From Streptomyces lincolnensis (GTDB taxonomy: Bacteria > Actinomycetota > Actinomycetes > Streptomycetales > Streptomycetaceae): a stretch of DNA of 64,000 bases. The position numbers and the translations under genes are program-made. The stretch spans positions 5,332,001 to 5,396,000 of the forward strand of contig NZ_CP016438.1 of the NCBI RefSeq assembly GCF_001685355.1, written 5' to 3'. The notes under the pieces were generated by a model. That model ran no database searches. It was not told the origin of the DNA and saw nothing but the letters and a program-made list of their open reading frames with translations. Positions 53,135 through 64,000 of the stretch are shown one piece after another; positions within the stretch are counted from its first letter, which is position 1; each line of letters begins with the position of its first letter.

Positions 53135-55126
53135 GTGCTGGTGACGCCAGAGGCCGGGGACAGGATCGCCGACCGGTATCTCTTGCAGGAGCCCGTCGGA
53201 ACAGGCGGGATGGGTGTCGTCTGGCTGGCCTGGGACGAGCGGCTCGAACGACGGGTCGCGGTCAAGTGCGCGCGCCTGGAGGACGATCGGGCCACGCGAC
53301 GGCTCATGGGCGAGGCGCGCAACGCCGGGCGGCTGCACCACCCGAACATCGTGGGCGTCTTCGACTTCGTCGACGAGGGCGCCACCTGCTGGATCATCAT
53401 GGAGTACGTCCCTTCGCGCAGCCTCGCGCAGATCGTGACGGAGAGCGGCCCGCTCACGCCCGAGGAGGCCGGGTCGATCGGCTGCCAGATCGCGGCCGCG
53501 TTGGCGAAGTCCCACGACGAGGGCGTGGTGCACGGCGATGTGACGCCGGAGAACATCCTCGTCACCGAGGAAGGCGTCGCGAGACTGACCGACTTCGGGA
53601 TCTCGCGAGCCCTGTGGAGTGACGTCACACAGAGCGCGACCTACAGTGTGCGCGGCAAACCCCGCTATCTGGCCCCGGAGTTGGCCAAGGGGCAGCCCGC
53701 GGGCGAGAAGTCCGACGTGTTCTCCCTGGGCGCCTCCCTGTTCTCGGCGGTCGAGGCCCGGTCGCCGTACGGGGAGGCCGAACACCTCATGGCGTATCTG
53801 GCCCGGGCCGTCGAGGGACACATCGAGCCGATGCGCCGCGCCGGCCCGTTGGAGGAGCCGCTCACCGCTCTGCTGGAGGTGGAGCCCCGGCGCCGGCCCG
53901 ACGCTGCCGGGGCGCAGAAGCTGCTGACGCGCGCCGCACCCCCGCCCCCGCACATACAGGAGCAGTTGCACGAGCAGTCGCACGACAGCCGTATGCGGGA
54001 CCCGCGGGACCTCGGCTCCCGCCCGCTCCGGCTGCCCCGACTCGCCCGCCGCCCGCAGGACTCCACGCCCTTCATGCTCCAGCCGTCACGGCCGGTACGC
54101 CGACGGCGCCACCCTTGGGCGATCACGGCGGTGGCGCTGGTCGCGGCGGGCGCGATCACAGCCGGGCTCGTTCTCTTCACCCCGTGGGCCTCGAAGGACG
54201 AGGGGGGCAAGGATGACAAGGGTGGCCGCACCGGCGCGACCGACGCGAAACCCCTGGCCACGGCGCAGGCCGGTGCCATGGGCGACGAGCGTACGGCGGA
54301 CCCCTGCGGGCTGCTCGACGCCGCCTCGCTGAGCCGCTTCGGAGGCACCGCACTGGACCCCGACCACGGGGAGATCGACCGGTGTGACGTCCTGGTGCGC
54401 AACAACAGCGGTGACGACAACGCGGACGTCCAGGTCAACCTCGACTCGGACCGTGACGACTTCGATGACATCCGGTCCACCCGTCTGGTCGGCGGCCTCA
54501 CGGTCGTGACACTCAAACGTGACGGGAGAACCTGCGAACGGGCCGTACTGACCACCGACGGCAAGCAGATCCGCGTCATCGGCAAGCAGCTCGCCGAACG
54601 GTCGCCCGACCCGTGCGCCATGGCCGACGCCGCGACCGATCACGTGGTCGGCGTGCTGGCCGAGGGCCCGGTACCCCGGCGTTCCTCGTCGCCGGCCGCG
54701 AACTCCCTTGCCCTGCTCGACACCTGCACGCTGCTCGACTCCACCGAGCTCAAGCTGCTTCCCGGCGTCGAGGCGGACAACCGGGACCGCGGCTTCGGTT
54801 CCTGGGACTGCGACTGGTCGAGCGACGACGGCAACCGCGAGGTGGAGATCCAGTTCAGCCGGGACGACTCGCTGGACGCCGATGACGGAACGCCGGTGAA
54901 CGTCGCCGGCACGAAGAGCTACTTCATCGCGGACGAGGCCGAGGCCGACAGCTGCACCGTACGGACCCCGCACCGCACCTTCACGGACTCGGTCGGCGAC
55001 CGCACCACCGAACTCTTCCAACTGACCGTGTACGCCCCACAGCCGTCCAGGCAACTGTGCGACATCGCAACGGAGTTCACAGCCGTCGCCGTACGGAACA
55101 TCGCGAAGCGACTGCCGGAGAGGTGA
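53135..55126 (+). CDS. Transmembrane Ser/Thr protein kinase with extracellular sensor domain
   Basis: 663 residues from GTG 53135 with GAGGAG upstream. Kinase motifs: glycine loop GTGGMG (22-27), K44, HGD in place of HRD at 133-135, N140, DFG 153-155 and APE 180-182. A Pro-rich linker leads to one membrane helix (about 331-353), then a ~300-residue extracytoplasmic region of two similar Cys-containing modules (DPCGLLDAASL and DTCTLLDSTEL). The kinase likely senses an external ligand and phosphorylates cytoplasmic targets such as the FHA protein encoded 1 base downstream. Confidence 0.92.
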   Translation: MLVTPEAGDRIADRYLLQEPVGTGGMGVVWLAWDERLERRVAVKCARLEDDRATRRLMGEARNAGRLHHPNIVGVFDFVDEGATCWIIMEYVPSRSLAQIVTESGPLTPEEAGSIGCQIAAALAKSHDEGVVHGDVTPENILVTEEGVARLTDFGISRALWSDVTQSATYSVRGKPRYLAPELAKGQPAGEKSDVFSLGASLFSAVEARSPYGEAEHLMAYLARAVEGHIEPMRRAGPLEEPLTALLEVEPRRRPDAAGAQKLLTRAAPPPPHIQEQLHEQSHDSRMRDPRDLGSRPLRLPRLARRPQDSTPFMLQPSRPVRRRRHPWAITAVALVAAGAITAGLVLFTPWASKDEGGKDDKGGRTGATDAKPLATAQAGAMGDERTADPCGLLDAASLSRFGGTALDPDHGEIDRCDVLVRNNSGDDNADVQVNLDSDRDDFDDIRSTRLVGGLTVVTLKRDGRTCERAVLTTDGKQIRVIGKQLAERSPDPCAMADAATDHVVGVLAEGPVPRRSSSPAANSLALLDTCTLLDSTELKLLPGVEADNRDRGFGSWDCDWSSDDGNREVEIQFSRDDSLDADDGTPVNVAGTKSYFIADEAEADSCTVRTPHRTFTDSVGDRTTELFQLTVYAPQPSRQLCDIATEFTAVAVRNIAKRLPER

Positions 55127-55127
55127 C

Positions 55128-55958
55128 ATGACCGAGCGGGGAATGGCACGGAGACGGCTGGGGGAACGGGGAATGCCCACTCCGGGTGGCCGTCTGCTGC
55201 CCGCCACCCACGGGAGCCTCGCCCGGGGCGCGTCGGCGCCGCTGCCCGGCACCCTCTTCGCGCTCGCACTGACCGGCGGCATCACGCTGGGCCCCGGGGA
55301 CGGGCGCGAGGTCCTGTTCGGCCGCAACCGGCCCGAGGTACACGTCTGCCTCGGCGAGGACGACCCCCAGGTCAGCCGCCACCAGGGCACGCTCACCCAC
55401 CGGGACGGCCGCTGGTGGGTGAGCAACGCCGGGCGCCTGCCGGTCCGGTGCGCCGGTGGCCGCCTGCTGTACCGGGGCGAGCAGCCACTGCCGCTCGACA
55501 CCGGCTACACGCCGCTGTTCGCCGGCGGCTCACGTGGCCGCGAGCACTTGCTGGAGGTCTTCGTCACCGGCCCCGAGGGCGAGCGGCGGCCGGTACCGCG
55601 GCACGGGGACGTCACCCGCCCGCCCCGGGTGTGGGTGCTGACCGAACAGGAGAAGCTCGCCCTCGTCGTACTCGGCCGGCGGTACCTGCTGCACGAGCCC
55701 CGGCCGCAGCCGCTGACCTGGCGGCAGACCGCCGCCGAGCTCGCGGAGTCGCAGCCGCATGCGGGCTGGACGGACAAGCGCGTCGAGCACCTGGTCAACG
55801 GTGTGCGCACACGGCTGTCCCGCGACGGGGTGCCCTGGCTGACCCGCGAGGAGCTCGGCGAGCCGGTGGGCAACGCGCTCAACGACAACCTGATCCGCGC
55901 ACTGCTGGCGTCGACCACGCTCGTACCGATGGACCTGGCACTGATCGACGCGGCCTGA
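55128..55958 (+). CDS. FHA-domain protein with C-terminal helix-turn-helix-like region
   Basis: 276 residues. The FHA signature is visible (VLFGRNRPEVHV, then QVSRHQGTLTHRDGRWWVSN), which binds phosphothreonine. The C-terminal half (LTEQEKLALVVLGRRYL through LTWRQTAAELAES and KRVEHLVNGVRTRLSRDG) resembles a winged-helix or sigma-4-like DNA-binding region. Immediately after the Ser/Thr kinase gene, it is the likely phosphorylation partner, possibly linking the kinase to transcription. Confidence 0.82.
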   Translation: MTERGMARRRLGERGMPTPGGRLLPATHGSLARGASAPLPGTLFALALTGGITLGPGDGREVLFGRNRPEVHVCLGEDDPQVSRHQGTLTHRDGRWWVSNAGRLPVRCAGGRLLYRGEQPLPLDTGYTPLFAGGSRGREHLLEVFVTGPEGERRPVPRHGDVTRPPRVWVLTEQEKLALVVLGRRYLLHEPRPQPLTWRQTAAELAESQPHAGWTDKRVEHLVNGVRTRLSRDGVPWLTREELGEPVGNALNDNLIRALLASTTLVPMDLALIDAA

Positions 55959-56082
55959 CGCCGCCTGACGCCGACAGCGCGGCCGTCGGCGGAATACGCA
56001 GTGCCGCGGTGGACATACGACAGGGCCGCGGCGGTGGCGGCCAGGAGCACCGCGATGACATACATCAATCCAGTACATGGGC

Positions 56083-56095
56083 TACCCTTGGTACA
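56083..56095 (+). promoter_or_regulatory. Leaderless promoter of the antitoxin gene
   Basis: A TACCCT -10 box at 56083-56088 ends 6 bases before the ATG at 56095, placing the transcription start at or next to the start codon. Repeated TACAT elements upstream (about 56060, 56074 and 56092) could be antitoxin operators. Confidence 0.5.
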
Positions 56096-56355
56096 TGTCC
56101 ATGAAGCGTACGAACGTCTATGCCGACCCCGAAGACCTGGCGATCATCAAGGAGGCGGCCAAGCGGAGGGGCATAAGCGAGGCTGAGATCATCCGGCAGG
56201 GGATCCATCTCGCGGCCATGGCGAACCGGGTCTGGGACGAGCCGCTGTTCTCACGGACCTTCGAGGGGTCGGGTCGTACGCCGTCCAAGGCCGAGGTCCG
56301 TGACGCGGTCGTCGACGCGGTCCGACACGAGACGGATCCCGGAACCGCCTCGTGA
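56095..56355 (+). CDS. Ribbon-helix-helix antitoxin of a VapBC-type pair
   Basis: 86 residues from ATG 56095. The N-terminus KRTNVYADPEDLAIIKEAAK plus ISEAEIIRQGIHLA fits a ribbon-helix-helix CopG/VapB-like DNA-binding antitoxin. The C-terminal half is charged and would bind the toxin. Start chosen because of the leaderless promoter. Stop overlaps vapC start by GTGA. Confidence 0.88.
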   Translation: MSMKRTNVYADPEDLAIIKEAAKRRGISEAEIIRQGIHLAAMANRVWDEPLFSRTFEGSGRTPSKAEVRDAVVDAVRHETDPGTAS

Positions 56356-56795
56356 TCATCGTCATCGCGGACACGTCCGGCCTCCTGGCTGCTCTTGACT
56401 CGACCCACCCGGAGCACGCGGCGGCGAATGAGGCGATCACGGCGGCCGGTCTCTTGGTCATGTCCCCACTTCTGCTGGCAGAACTCGACCACGTGGCCAC
56501 ACGCGAGTTGGGGCGGGAGGCTGCCGTCAGCGCGGTCGACGACCTCCGGCGCTGGATGGGTCGGGGCCGGGTCGTCCTGCCGGAGATCACGGAGAATCAC
56601 CTGGGTGCTGCCCAGTCCGTCCGTGTCCGTTACCGCGCGCTGGACCTCGACCTCGCCGACGCGGTGAACGTGGCGCTGGCTGCGGACTATGACACCGATG
56701 CGATCCTCGCCCTCGACCGACGTGACTTCCGTGCCGTACGCCCTTTGGGCCGCCACAAGGCGTTCCGGGTACTCCCGGACGACCTTCCGCTCTGA
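56352..56795 (+). CDS. VapC-type PIN-domain ribonuclease toxin
   Basis: 147 residues from GTG 56352. PIN acidic residues: D7 (IADTSGLL), E44 (LLAELDHV), D103 (LADAVNVALA) and D122/D125 (LDRRDF). Not closely similar to the VapC at 8056, so this is an independent pair. It sits between the kinase/FHA genes and the second 55-bp repeat. Confidence 0.9.
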   Translation: MIIVIADTSGLLAALDSTHPEHAAANEAITAAGLLVMSPLLLAELDHVATRELGREAAVSAVDDLRRWMGRGRVVLPEITENHLGAAQSVRVRYRALDLDLADAVNVALAADYDTDAILALDRRDFRAVRPLGRHKAFRVLPDDLPL

Positions 56796-56900
56796 CGCGA
56801 GATCCTCGGCGGCCAGTCTTGTCGAGATGCGCGATGAGCGGTATCCGCATGGCTTCTGACCTGTTCGGATTCGTCGTGCGGGCGCCGTCGTGGGGGCTTG

Positions 56901-56955
56901 GTCGCACCGCTGTTGACCATGGTTGCCCGCCCTTATGGGCACGCTTTGGGCACGG
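56901..56955. repeat. Copy 2 of the imperfect 55-bp direct repeat
   Basis: Same orientation as 52701-52755 and with the same hairpin (TGCCCG-CCCTTA-TGGGCA, one arm changed). The two copies bracket the kinase, FHA and toxin-antitoxin genes. The rest of 56796-57050 shows no gene. Confidence 0.65.
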
Positions 56956-57050
56956 GCTCGTGCAGAAGGGGGTCCCAGGGCGTTACGCGGGTCCCTCTGC
57001 CTTGGCGGGGCCGCCGGCCGTTGTGGCTGCGGCCCCGCTCGGTGTGTGGG

Positions 57051-59702
57051 TCAGGACGGGTCGCCGTACTGGAGGCCGCGTCCGTTGGTGCCGACGTAGA
57101 CGCGGCCGTAGGTGTCGGGGTCGCCGGTGATGACGCCGACGCTGCCGATGGCGCCCCACTGGTGGGCCTTGTCGTTGACGCGGAGCCAGGTGGCGCCCTT
57201 GTCGGTGGAGCGGAAGACTCCGGTGACGTCCTTGACGGTGCCGATCAGGTACAGGGCCTGGTAGTTGGTGCCCGGCTTGGCCTTGCCGAAGCCGAGGGCG
57301 GAGGCGGACTGCACCGTCTTGAGCGTGGTGAAGGTACGGCCGCCGTCGGTGGAGTGCAGCAGTCCCTTGTCGGCGCCGGCGATCCACAGGTCACCGGCGA
57401 TGCCGGGGACGGCGGTGAGCCGGCCGGTGGGCAGGTTGCGGGCGCGGGCGGTGAAGGTCGCGCCGCCGTCGGTGCTGGCGTGGAGCGTGCCGCCGGACAG
57501 TGAGTAGAAGGTCCTGGCCGAGGAGCGGTCGGCGACGACCACGGCGTCGGTACCCAGGCCGCTGACCTTCGACCAGCTCGCCCCGTTGTCGGCCGAGCGG
57601 TACGGGGCCTGACCGGCCTGCGTCCAGACGACGGTGGAGCCGTCCGCCGCGAGCGCGACACGGCCGTCCTGGGCACCGGCCACCGGCTCCGACCTGAAGC
57701 CGTTCCAGGTGCGGCCGCCGTCGGTGGAGTAGGCGCCGTCCTGCGCGCCGCCACGTCCGACGCGGACCATCAGCGCGGGCTTGGACTGGGCGAAGTCGAT
57801 GTCGGTGCTGTTGGTCATCATCGGGTTGCTCAGCCGCCCGGAGGGCACCTTGGTCAGGGAGTCGTGCCGGAAGCCGCCCTGGTCGCCCATGGAGGTGATG
57901 ACGGTGGCGCCGCCGGGCGGGGCGATCGCGTCCAGCAGCGCGGTCTCCTCCAGCCCCCGGGCGCCCATGCTCCAGTGGCTGGTGCCGCCGCTGTCGGAGG
58001 CGTTGGCGTCCTTGCTGCGCAGGATGCCGTTGCCGGTGCCGTACAGCACATGCCCGGAGTTGAAGGGGTCGATGGCCAGGGCGGTCATCCAGTGCCCGGT
58101 GTGGGTGCCGACGTAAGGAGCGGCGGAGGCGTTGCGCTTCGACTTGTCGGCCAGTGCCTTCCAGGTCGTACCGCTGTCGGTGCTGCGGTAGATCTCGTCC
58201 TCGGGCCACCAGCGGCCGAGGGTGGTGACCATCACCGTGGACGGCTTGCGCGGGTCGACGGCCAGACCGGAGAAGCCGTAACCGCCCTGGGAGGGGGAGA
58301 TGTTCTTCCACGCCCCGCTGCCCGGCGTGTACTTCCACACCGAACCCGCCGTCACGCCGTTGGGTCCGAGGTTGTCGGTGTACGTCACGTACAGCGAGCC
58401 GTCACCGGAGAGCACACCGTGCTGCGGCAGCTGGCCGGTTGGCTGCCCGGCGACGGCCTGCCAGGTGCCGCCGCCGTCGGTGGAGCGGTACAGGGAGGTG
58501 GATCTGTCGCCGACACCGACGTAGACCGTCTTGCTGCCGGCCTTGCCGTACGTCACGAAGGCGATGCCGGCGCCGCTGCTCGCCCCGTTCCTGACGGGGA
58601 ACGAGGAGACCTGACTCCATGTGACGCCGTGGTCGGTGCTGCGCCACAGGCCGTTCTTGCGGGTGCCCAGGAGCAGGTTGGCGTTGTTCGCGGGGTCGAC
58701 CACCAGCCGCTCGCCCGCCCCGCGGCCGTCCTCGTTGCCGCCCAGCTTGAAGGGCAGGTTGGTGCGCTTGAAGGTGCGGCCTTTGTCGGTGGAGCGCAGG
58801 ATCGCGCCGTTGCCCGCCCAGTCGTTGGTGTAGGTGCCCGCTCCGAGGTAGAGCCGATTGGGGTCGACGGGGTCGGTGGCCACCGAGTCGATGCCCAGCA
58901 GGTTCCAGTCCTTCTCGCCGATCCAGTCGGTCAGCGGGATCCACTGCTCGGCCGCGGGGTCCCAGCGGTAGGCGCCGCCCATGTCGGTACGGGCGTACAG
59001 CAGGCCCTTTTCCTTCTGGTTGAACACCAGCCCGGAGACGTAACCGCCGCCCACCACCTGGGCGTTCTTCCACCGGTACGGTCCGGACGCGGCCCTGGTC
59101 CGCGCCTCGGCGGTCCCGGCCGCCGGGGCCCCGGCCATCTTCACCAGCTTCCACTGCTGGTTGGCGCCGCCGTGACCGGGATACTGGACGACTGCCGCGC
59201 CCTGGGCCGTGGAGCCCCCGGAGACCTCCAGGACCTGGCCGCTCCTGCGGGACGTGAGGGTGACGGCGTCGCCGCCGCTCACCTCGTCGATCCGCCACTC
59301 CTGGGCGGTCGAGGAGCTGTCGGTCTGCTGCTCGGCGGCTGCTGCCCGGGCGGTCGAACCGCCCGCTATGCCCAGCACCTTGCCGCTGTTGCGGTTCACC
59401 AGCTCGTAGTAGCCGTCCCCGGCGGGCTTCAGCTTCCACTGCTGGTTGGCGGTGCTCTGGTCGGTCCACTGCTGGATGCGGGTGCCGTCGGCGGTGGAGA
59501 AGGAGCTGACGTCCAGCACCTTGCCGCTGCGCACGGAAACCAGCCGGTAGTAGGCGCCCGCGTCGACCGTCGCGGCCTGCGAGTCCTCCTGTACGAACAG
59601 GAAGTACGGCACGACGATGGCGGGCACGCCGAGCGCCAGGCCGGTGGCGGTCCAGCGACGGCGATGACGCCCGCGGCGCCCGCCGTTCGTGGGGTTGTTC
59701 AT
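57051..59702 (-). CDS. Secreted GH74-type xyloglucanase with N-terminal ricin-type lectin domain
   Basis: 883 residues from ATG 59702; AAGGAG lies 12 bases upstream. Basic N-terminus and a membrane-like signal (LALGVPAIVVPYFLFV). A ricin-type beta-trefoil (about 45-185) with QQWKL repeats (NQQWKLKPAG, NQQWKLVK) is followed by the GH74 double beta-propeller with BNR-like motifs (RSTDKGRTF, RSTDGGGTWQ, RSADNGASW). GH74 enzymes cleave xyloglucan backbones by inversion with two Asp residues, one probably in YARTDMGGAYRWD. Transcribed in the same direction as the xylanase gene upstream, 58 bases apart, so co-transcription is likely. Confidence 0.92.
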   Translation of the reverse strand: MNNPTNGGRRGRHRRRWTATGLALGVPAIVVPYFLFVQEDSQAATVDAGAYYRLVSVRSGKVLDVSSFSTADGTRIQQWTDQSTANQQWKLKPAGDGYYELVNRNSGKVLGIAGGSTARAAAAEQQTDSSSTAQEWRIDEVSGGDAVTLTSRRSGQVLEVSGGSTAQGAAVVQYPGHGGANQQWKLVKMAGAPAAGTAEARTRAASGPYRWKNAQVVGGGYVSGLVFNQKEKGLLYARTDMGGAYRWDPAAEQWIPLTDWIGEKDWNLLGIDSVATDPVDPNRLYLGAGTYTNDWAGNGAILRSTDKGRTFKRTNLPFKLGGNEDGRGAGERLVVDPANNANLLLGTRKNGLWRSTDHGVTWSQVSSFPVRNGASSGAGIAFVTYGKAGSKTVYVGVGDRSTSLYRSTDGGGTWQAVAGQPTGQLPQHGVLSGDGSLYVTYTDNLGPNGVTAGSVWKYTPGSGAWKNISPSQGGYGFSGLAVDPRKPSTVMVTTLGRWWPEDEIYRSTDSGTTWKALADKSKRNASAAPYVGTHTGHWMTALAIDPFNSGHVLYGTGNGILRSKDANASDSGGTSHWSMGARGLEETALLDAIAPPGGATVITSMGDQGGFRHDSLTKVPSGRLSNPMMTNSTDIDFAQSKPALMVRVGRGGAQDGAYSTDGGRTWNGFRSEPVAGAQDGRVALAADGSTVVWTQAGQAPYRSADNGASWSKVSGLGTDAVVVADRSSARTFYSLSGGTLHASTDGGATFTARARNLPTGRLTAVPGIAGDLWIAGADKGLLHSTDGGRTFTTLKTVQSASALGFGKAKPGTNYQALYLIGTVKDVTGVFRSTDKGATWLRVNDKAHQWGAIGSVGVITGDPDTYGRVYVGTNGRGLQYGDPS

Positions 59703-59760
59703 GGGGGTGAGGTTCTCCTTGTATGTCACCGTGTCACCGTGTCGCCGTGGATCCGGCAGG

Positions 59761-62416
<2,656 letters not shown>

Positions 62417-63943
62417 TCAGGCCCAGGCCCTGCGCACGATGAAGGAGGCCTGGCCGGCGAAGGCCTTCGTGCCGTCGGAGCCGTCGAGGAAGATGCCACC
62501 GTCGCGGTGGCGGATGACCGATCCGGGATAGTTGTGCGCGTGCAGGGTCACCGACCCGGCGACCGCCCCGGGGCGCGCGCAGAACGTGGCGTCTTCGCGG
62601 AACAGTTCGCTGCCGTCGTCGGTGCTCAGCCGTAGCCGCAGGTAGTGATGGCGCAGATAGCGGCCGTCGGCGGCGCGGAAGGTGACGCACCGTGTGTCGG
62701 CCAGCCCCCGGACGACCGTGAAGGTGACCCGCTGCCGTGCCTGCGCGCTGCCGGCCGAGGAGACCGGGCCGAGCGTGGCGAAGTCGCCGGCATACGTGAG
62801 GTACAGGGCGGGCTGATCCACGGACTCCAGCGAATGCGCGCCCAGCGGAACAGCGTCGGCGGTGGCGGACGGACTCGCCGGGGACGGCCCGGCCGGCGTG
62901 GAGTGGCCGGCCGTGGGAGCGGCGGTGACGCCGGGCACCCGGGGCGCCGGTTCGGGCCAGGCCACGTAGGCGGCGCCCCCGGCGATGAGCACGGCGCCGG
63001 TGGTGAGGCCCGCCAGCGGATGAGCGGTCGCCGCGTAGAGCTTGCCGATCAGCGAGGTGTGCACACCGGCCGCCTCCGTCGCTGTGCCGACGGCGACAGA
63101 GGCCGTGGCCAGCCCGGTGGTGCTCGCGGCCGTACCCGACAGCAGGCCCTTGGCGGCCAGCGCGGAGATGAGTGCGGCAGGGACGGCCAGCGGCGTGAGG
63201 CTCACGAGCAGCCGTTCGGACGGAACCCGTTCCGCCGTCGTCGCCGTGCAGAGCGGGCAGTCGCGGGTGTGCCGCGCGATCCGCTTGCGCCACACCGATG
63301 TACGCAGACCGTCCCAGCCGACGACGGTCTCGTCCAACTGCGGACAGCGCGGGTCGGCCTCCAGCGCGGCGACGATCGTCCGGCTCACTTCCAGCTGCTC
63401 GCGCATGCGTTGCAGGCGGACTCCGACGTGGGCGACCGTGAGCCCCGTCGCGGCGGCGATGTCGGCACGGCTCAGCGAGCCGGCGCATTCCTGCCACCAC
63501 AGCGAGAGCAGCATCCGATGATCCGGATCGAGCCACCGGGCGGCTTCGACAGCCTGGCGGCGCTCGTCCGACACATGCAGACGCAGGATCGTCACGTCCT
63601 CGGGTTCGGCGCGGAGATCCGGTATCTGGCGCGCCTCGTCGATGACCGTGGTCCGGTCGGCGAAGGTGCGTTGCCGGTGCCAGTGGGTATTGATCTGGCG
63701 GAGCGTGATCGACACCAGCCACGACCGGAAGCTCTCCGGGGCACGCAGAGCAGGCAGGTCGCGCACCACGCGCAACAGGGTTTCCTGGACCACGTCATCG
63801 ACGTCGGCATGACCGCTCAGCGCCCGCCCGACGATGTTGTAGAGCAGCGGCAGGTACGCGGCGATCAGCTCCTCGCGCGCCCGATCGTCACCGGCCTGCG
63901 CCGCGACGACCAGCCCCGCGTGGTCCCCATCCATGAACGCCAT
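62417..63943 (-). CDS. Transmembrane ECF sigma factor with fused anti-sigma-like zinc finger and AbfB sugar-binding domain
   Basis: 508 residues from ATG 63943 with GAGGGAAG upstream. Sigma region 2 (about 10-95; DVDDVVQETLLRVVRDL), region 4 (about 125-190; LSRADIAAATGLTVAHVGVR), a ZAS-like zinc segment H225-x3-C229-x2-C232, membrane helices near 246-262 and 306-328, a Pro/Ala/Ser linker, and a C-terminal AbfB (CBM42-type) domain at 366-508 (DGRYLRHHYLRLRL, ELFREDATFCARPG, SVIRHRDGGIFLDG). This matches the architecture described for ECF53-type sigma factors. It probably senses arabinose-bearing xylan outside and controls the hemicellulases downstream. Confidence 0.9.
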   Translation of the reverse strand: MAFMDGDHAGLVVAAQAGDDRAREELIAAYLPLLYNIVGRALSGHADVDDVVQETLLRVVRDLPALRAPESFRSWLVSITLRQINTHWHRQRTFADRTTVIDEARQIPDLRAEPEDVTILRLHVSDERRQAVEAARWLDPDHRMLLSLWWQECAGSLSRADIAAATGLTVAHVGVRLQRMREQLEVSRTIVAALEADPRCPQLDETVVGWDGLRTSVWRKRIARHTRDCPLCTATTAERVPSERLLVSLTPLAVPAALISALAAKGLLSGTAASTTGLATASVAVGTATEAAGVHTSLIGKLYAATAHPLAGLTTGAVLIAGGAAYVAWPEPAPRVPGVTAAPTAGHSTPAGPSPASPSATADAVPLGAHSLESVDQPALYLTYAGDFATLGPVSSAGSAQARQRVTFTVVRGLADTRCVTFRAADGRYLRHHYLRLRLSTDDGSELFREDATFCARPGAVAGSVTLHAHNYPGSVIRHRDGGIFLDGSDGTKAFAGQASFIVRRAWA

Positions 63944-64000
63944 TCCACTTCCCTCTGAGGAGCGATCCGCCGAGTGCGGCGCCTCGCCCTAACGTCGGCA

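Overview
The window is very GC-rich, uses GTG and TTG starts freely, and carries twin-arginine exported enzymes, ECF sigma factors, SARP and NB-ARC/TPR regulators and rare TTA codons. It is chromosomal DNA of a Streptomyces or a close relative. Genes are dense, many are coupled by 4-base ATGA/GTGA overlaps, and no rRNA, intact tRNA or CRISPR array is visible.

Layout. 0-1.5 kb: end of a glycosyltransferase-like gene and a small coupled gene. 1.5-8.0 kb: a signalling island with an NB-ARC/TPR STAND ATPase, a divergent SARP-NB-ARC-TPR regulator (two TTA codons), a possible 29-residue exported peptide, and a 134-residue protein whose C-terminus carries the same amyloid-like motif as the STAND ATPase. 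8.0-8.7 kb: a vapBC toxin-antitoxin pair. 8.8-13.9 kb: FAD monooxygenase, polysaccharide deacetylase, membrane-anchored esterase, L,D-transpeptidase. 14.1-19.8 kb: a cell-envelope operon (FemX-like transferase, MurJ-like flippase, OmpR-type two-component system, lipoprotein). 19.8-22.4 kb: small conserved proteins and an acyl-lipid desaturase. 22.4-25.5 kb: a secreted sedolisin with three C-terminal repeats. 25.7-28.2 kb: a TetR/SDR pair sharing a palindromic operator, and an XRE-type regulator. 28.2-33.3 kb: a PaoABCD-like molybdenum hydroxylase operon. 33.8-40.7 kb: Met/His-rich membrane protein, ECF sigma factor, and two NarL-type two-component systems, the second with a frameshifted regulator.

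40.8-57 kb is accessory DNA: a SUKH-family protein, a deleted vapB relic, a large secreted protein of unknown function, a decayed AbiE-like pair, a lone fused methylase/specificity protein, tRNA-Gly-like 3' halves at 48.3 and 52.6 kb, small genes beside 10-bp iterated repeats, a 2TM/Nudix operon, a Ser/Thr kinase plus FHA protein, and a second vapBC pair. Imperfect 55-bp direct repeats at 52.7 and 56.9 kb bracket the kinase/FHA/TA module.

57-64 kb is a hemicellulose module: a GH74-type xyloglucanase with an N-terminal ricin-type lectin, a three-part GH10-CBM13-GH62 enzyme, and an ECF sigma factor fused to a zinc-finger anti-sigma-like segment, a membrane segment and an extracytoplasmic AbfB-type sugar-binding domain. 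That sigma protein probably senses arabinoxylan and may switch on the adjacent enzymes.

The strongest candidates for unusual biology are the amyloid-motif STAND/effector pair with the tiny ORF beside the SARP gene, and the sugar-binding transmembrane sigma factor next to its likely target genes.
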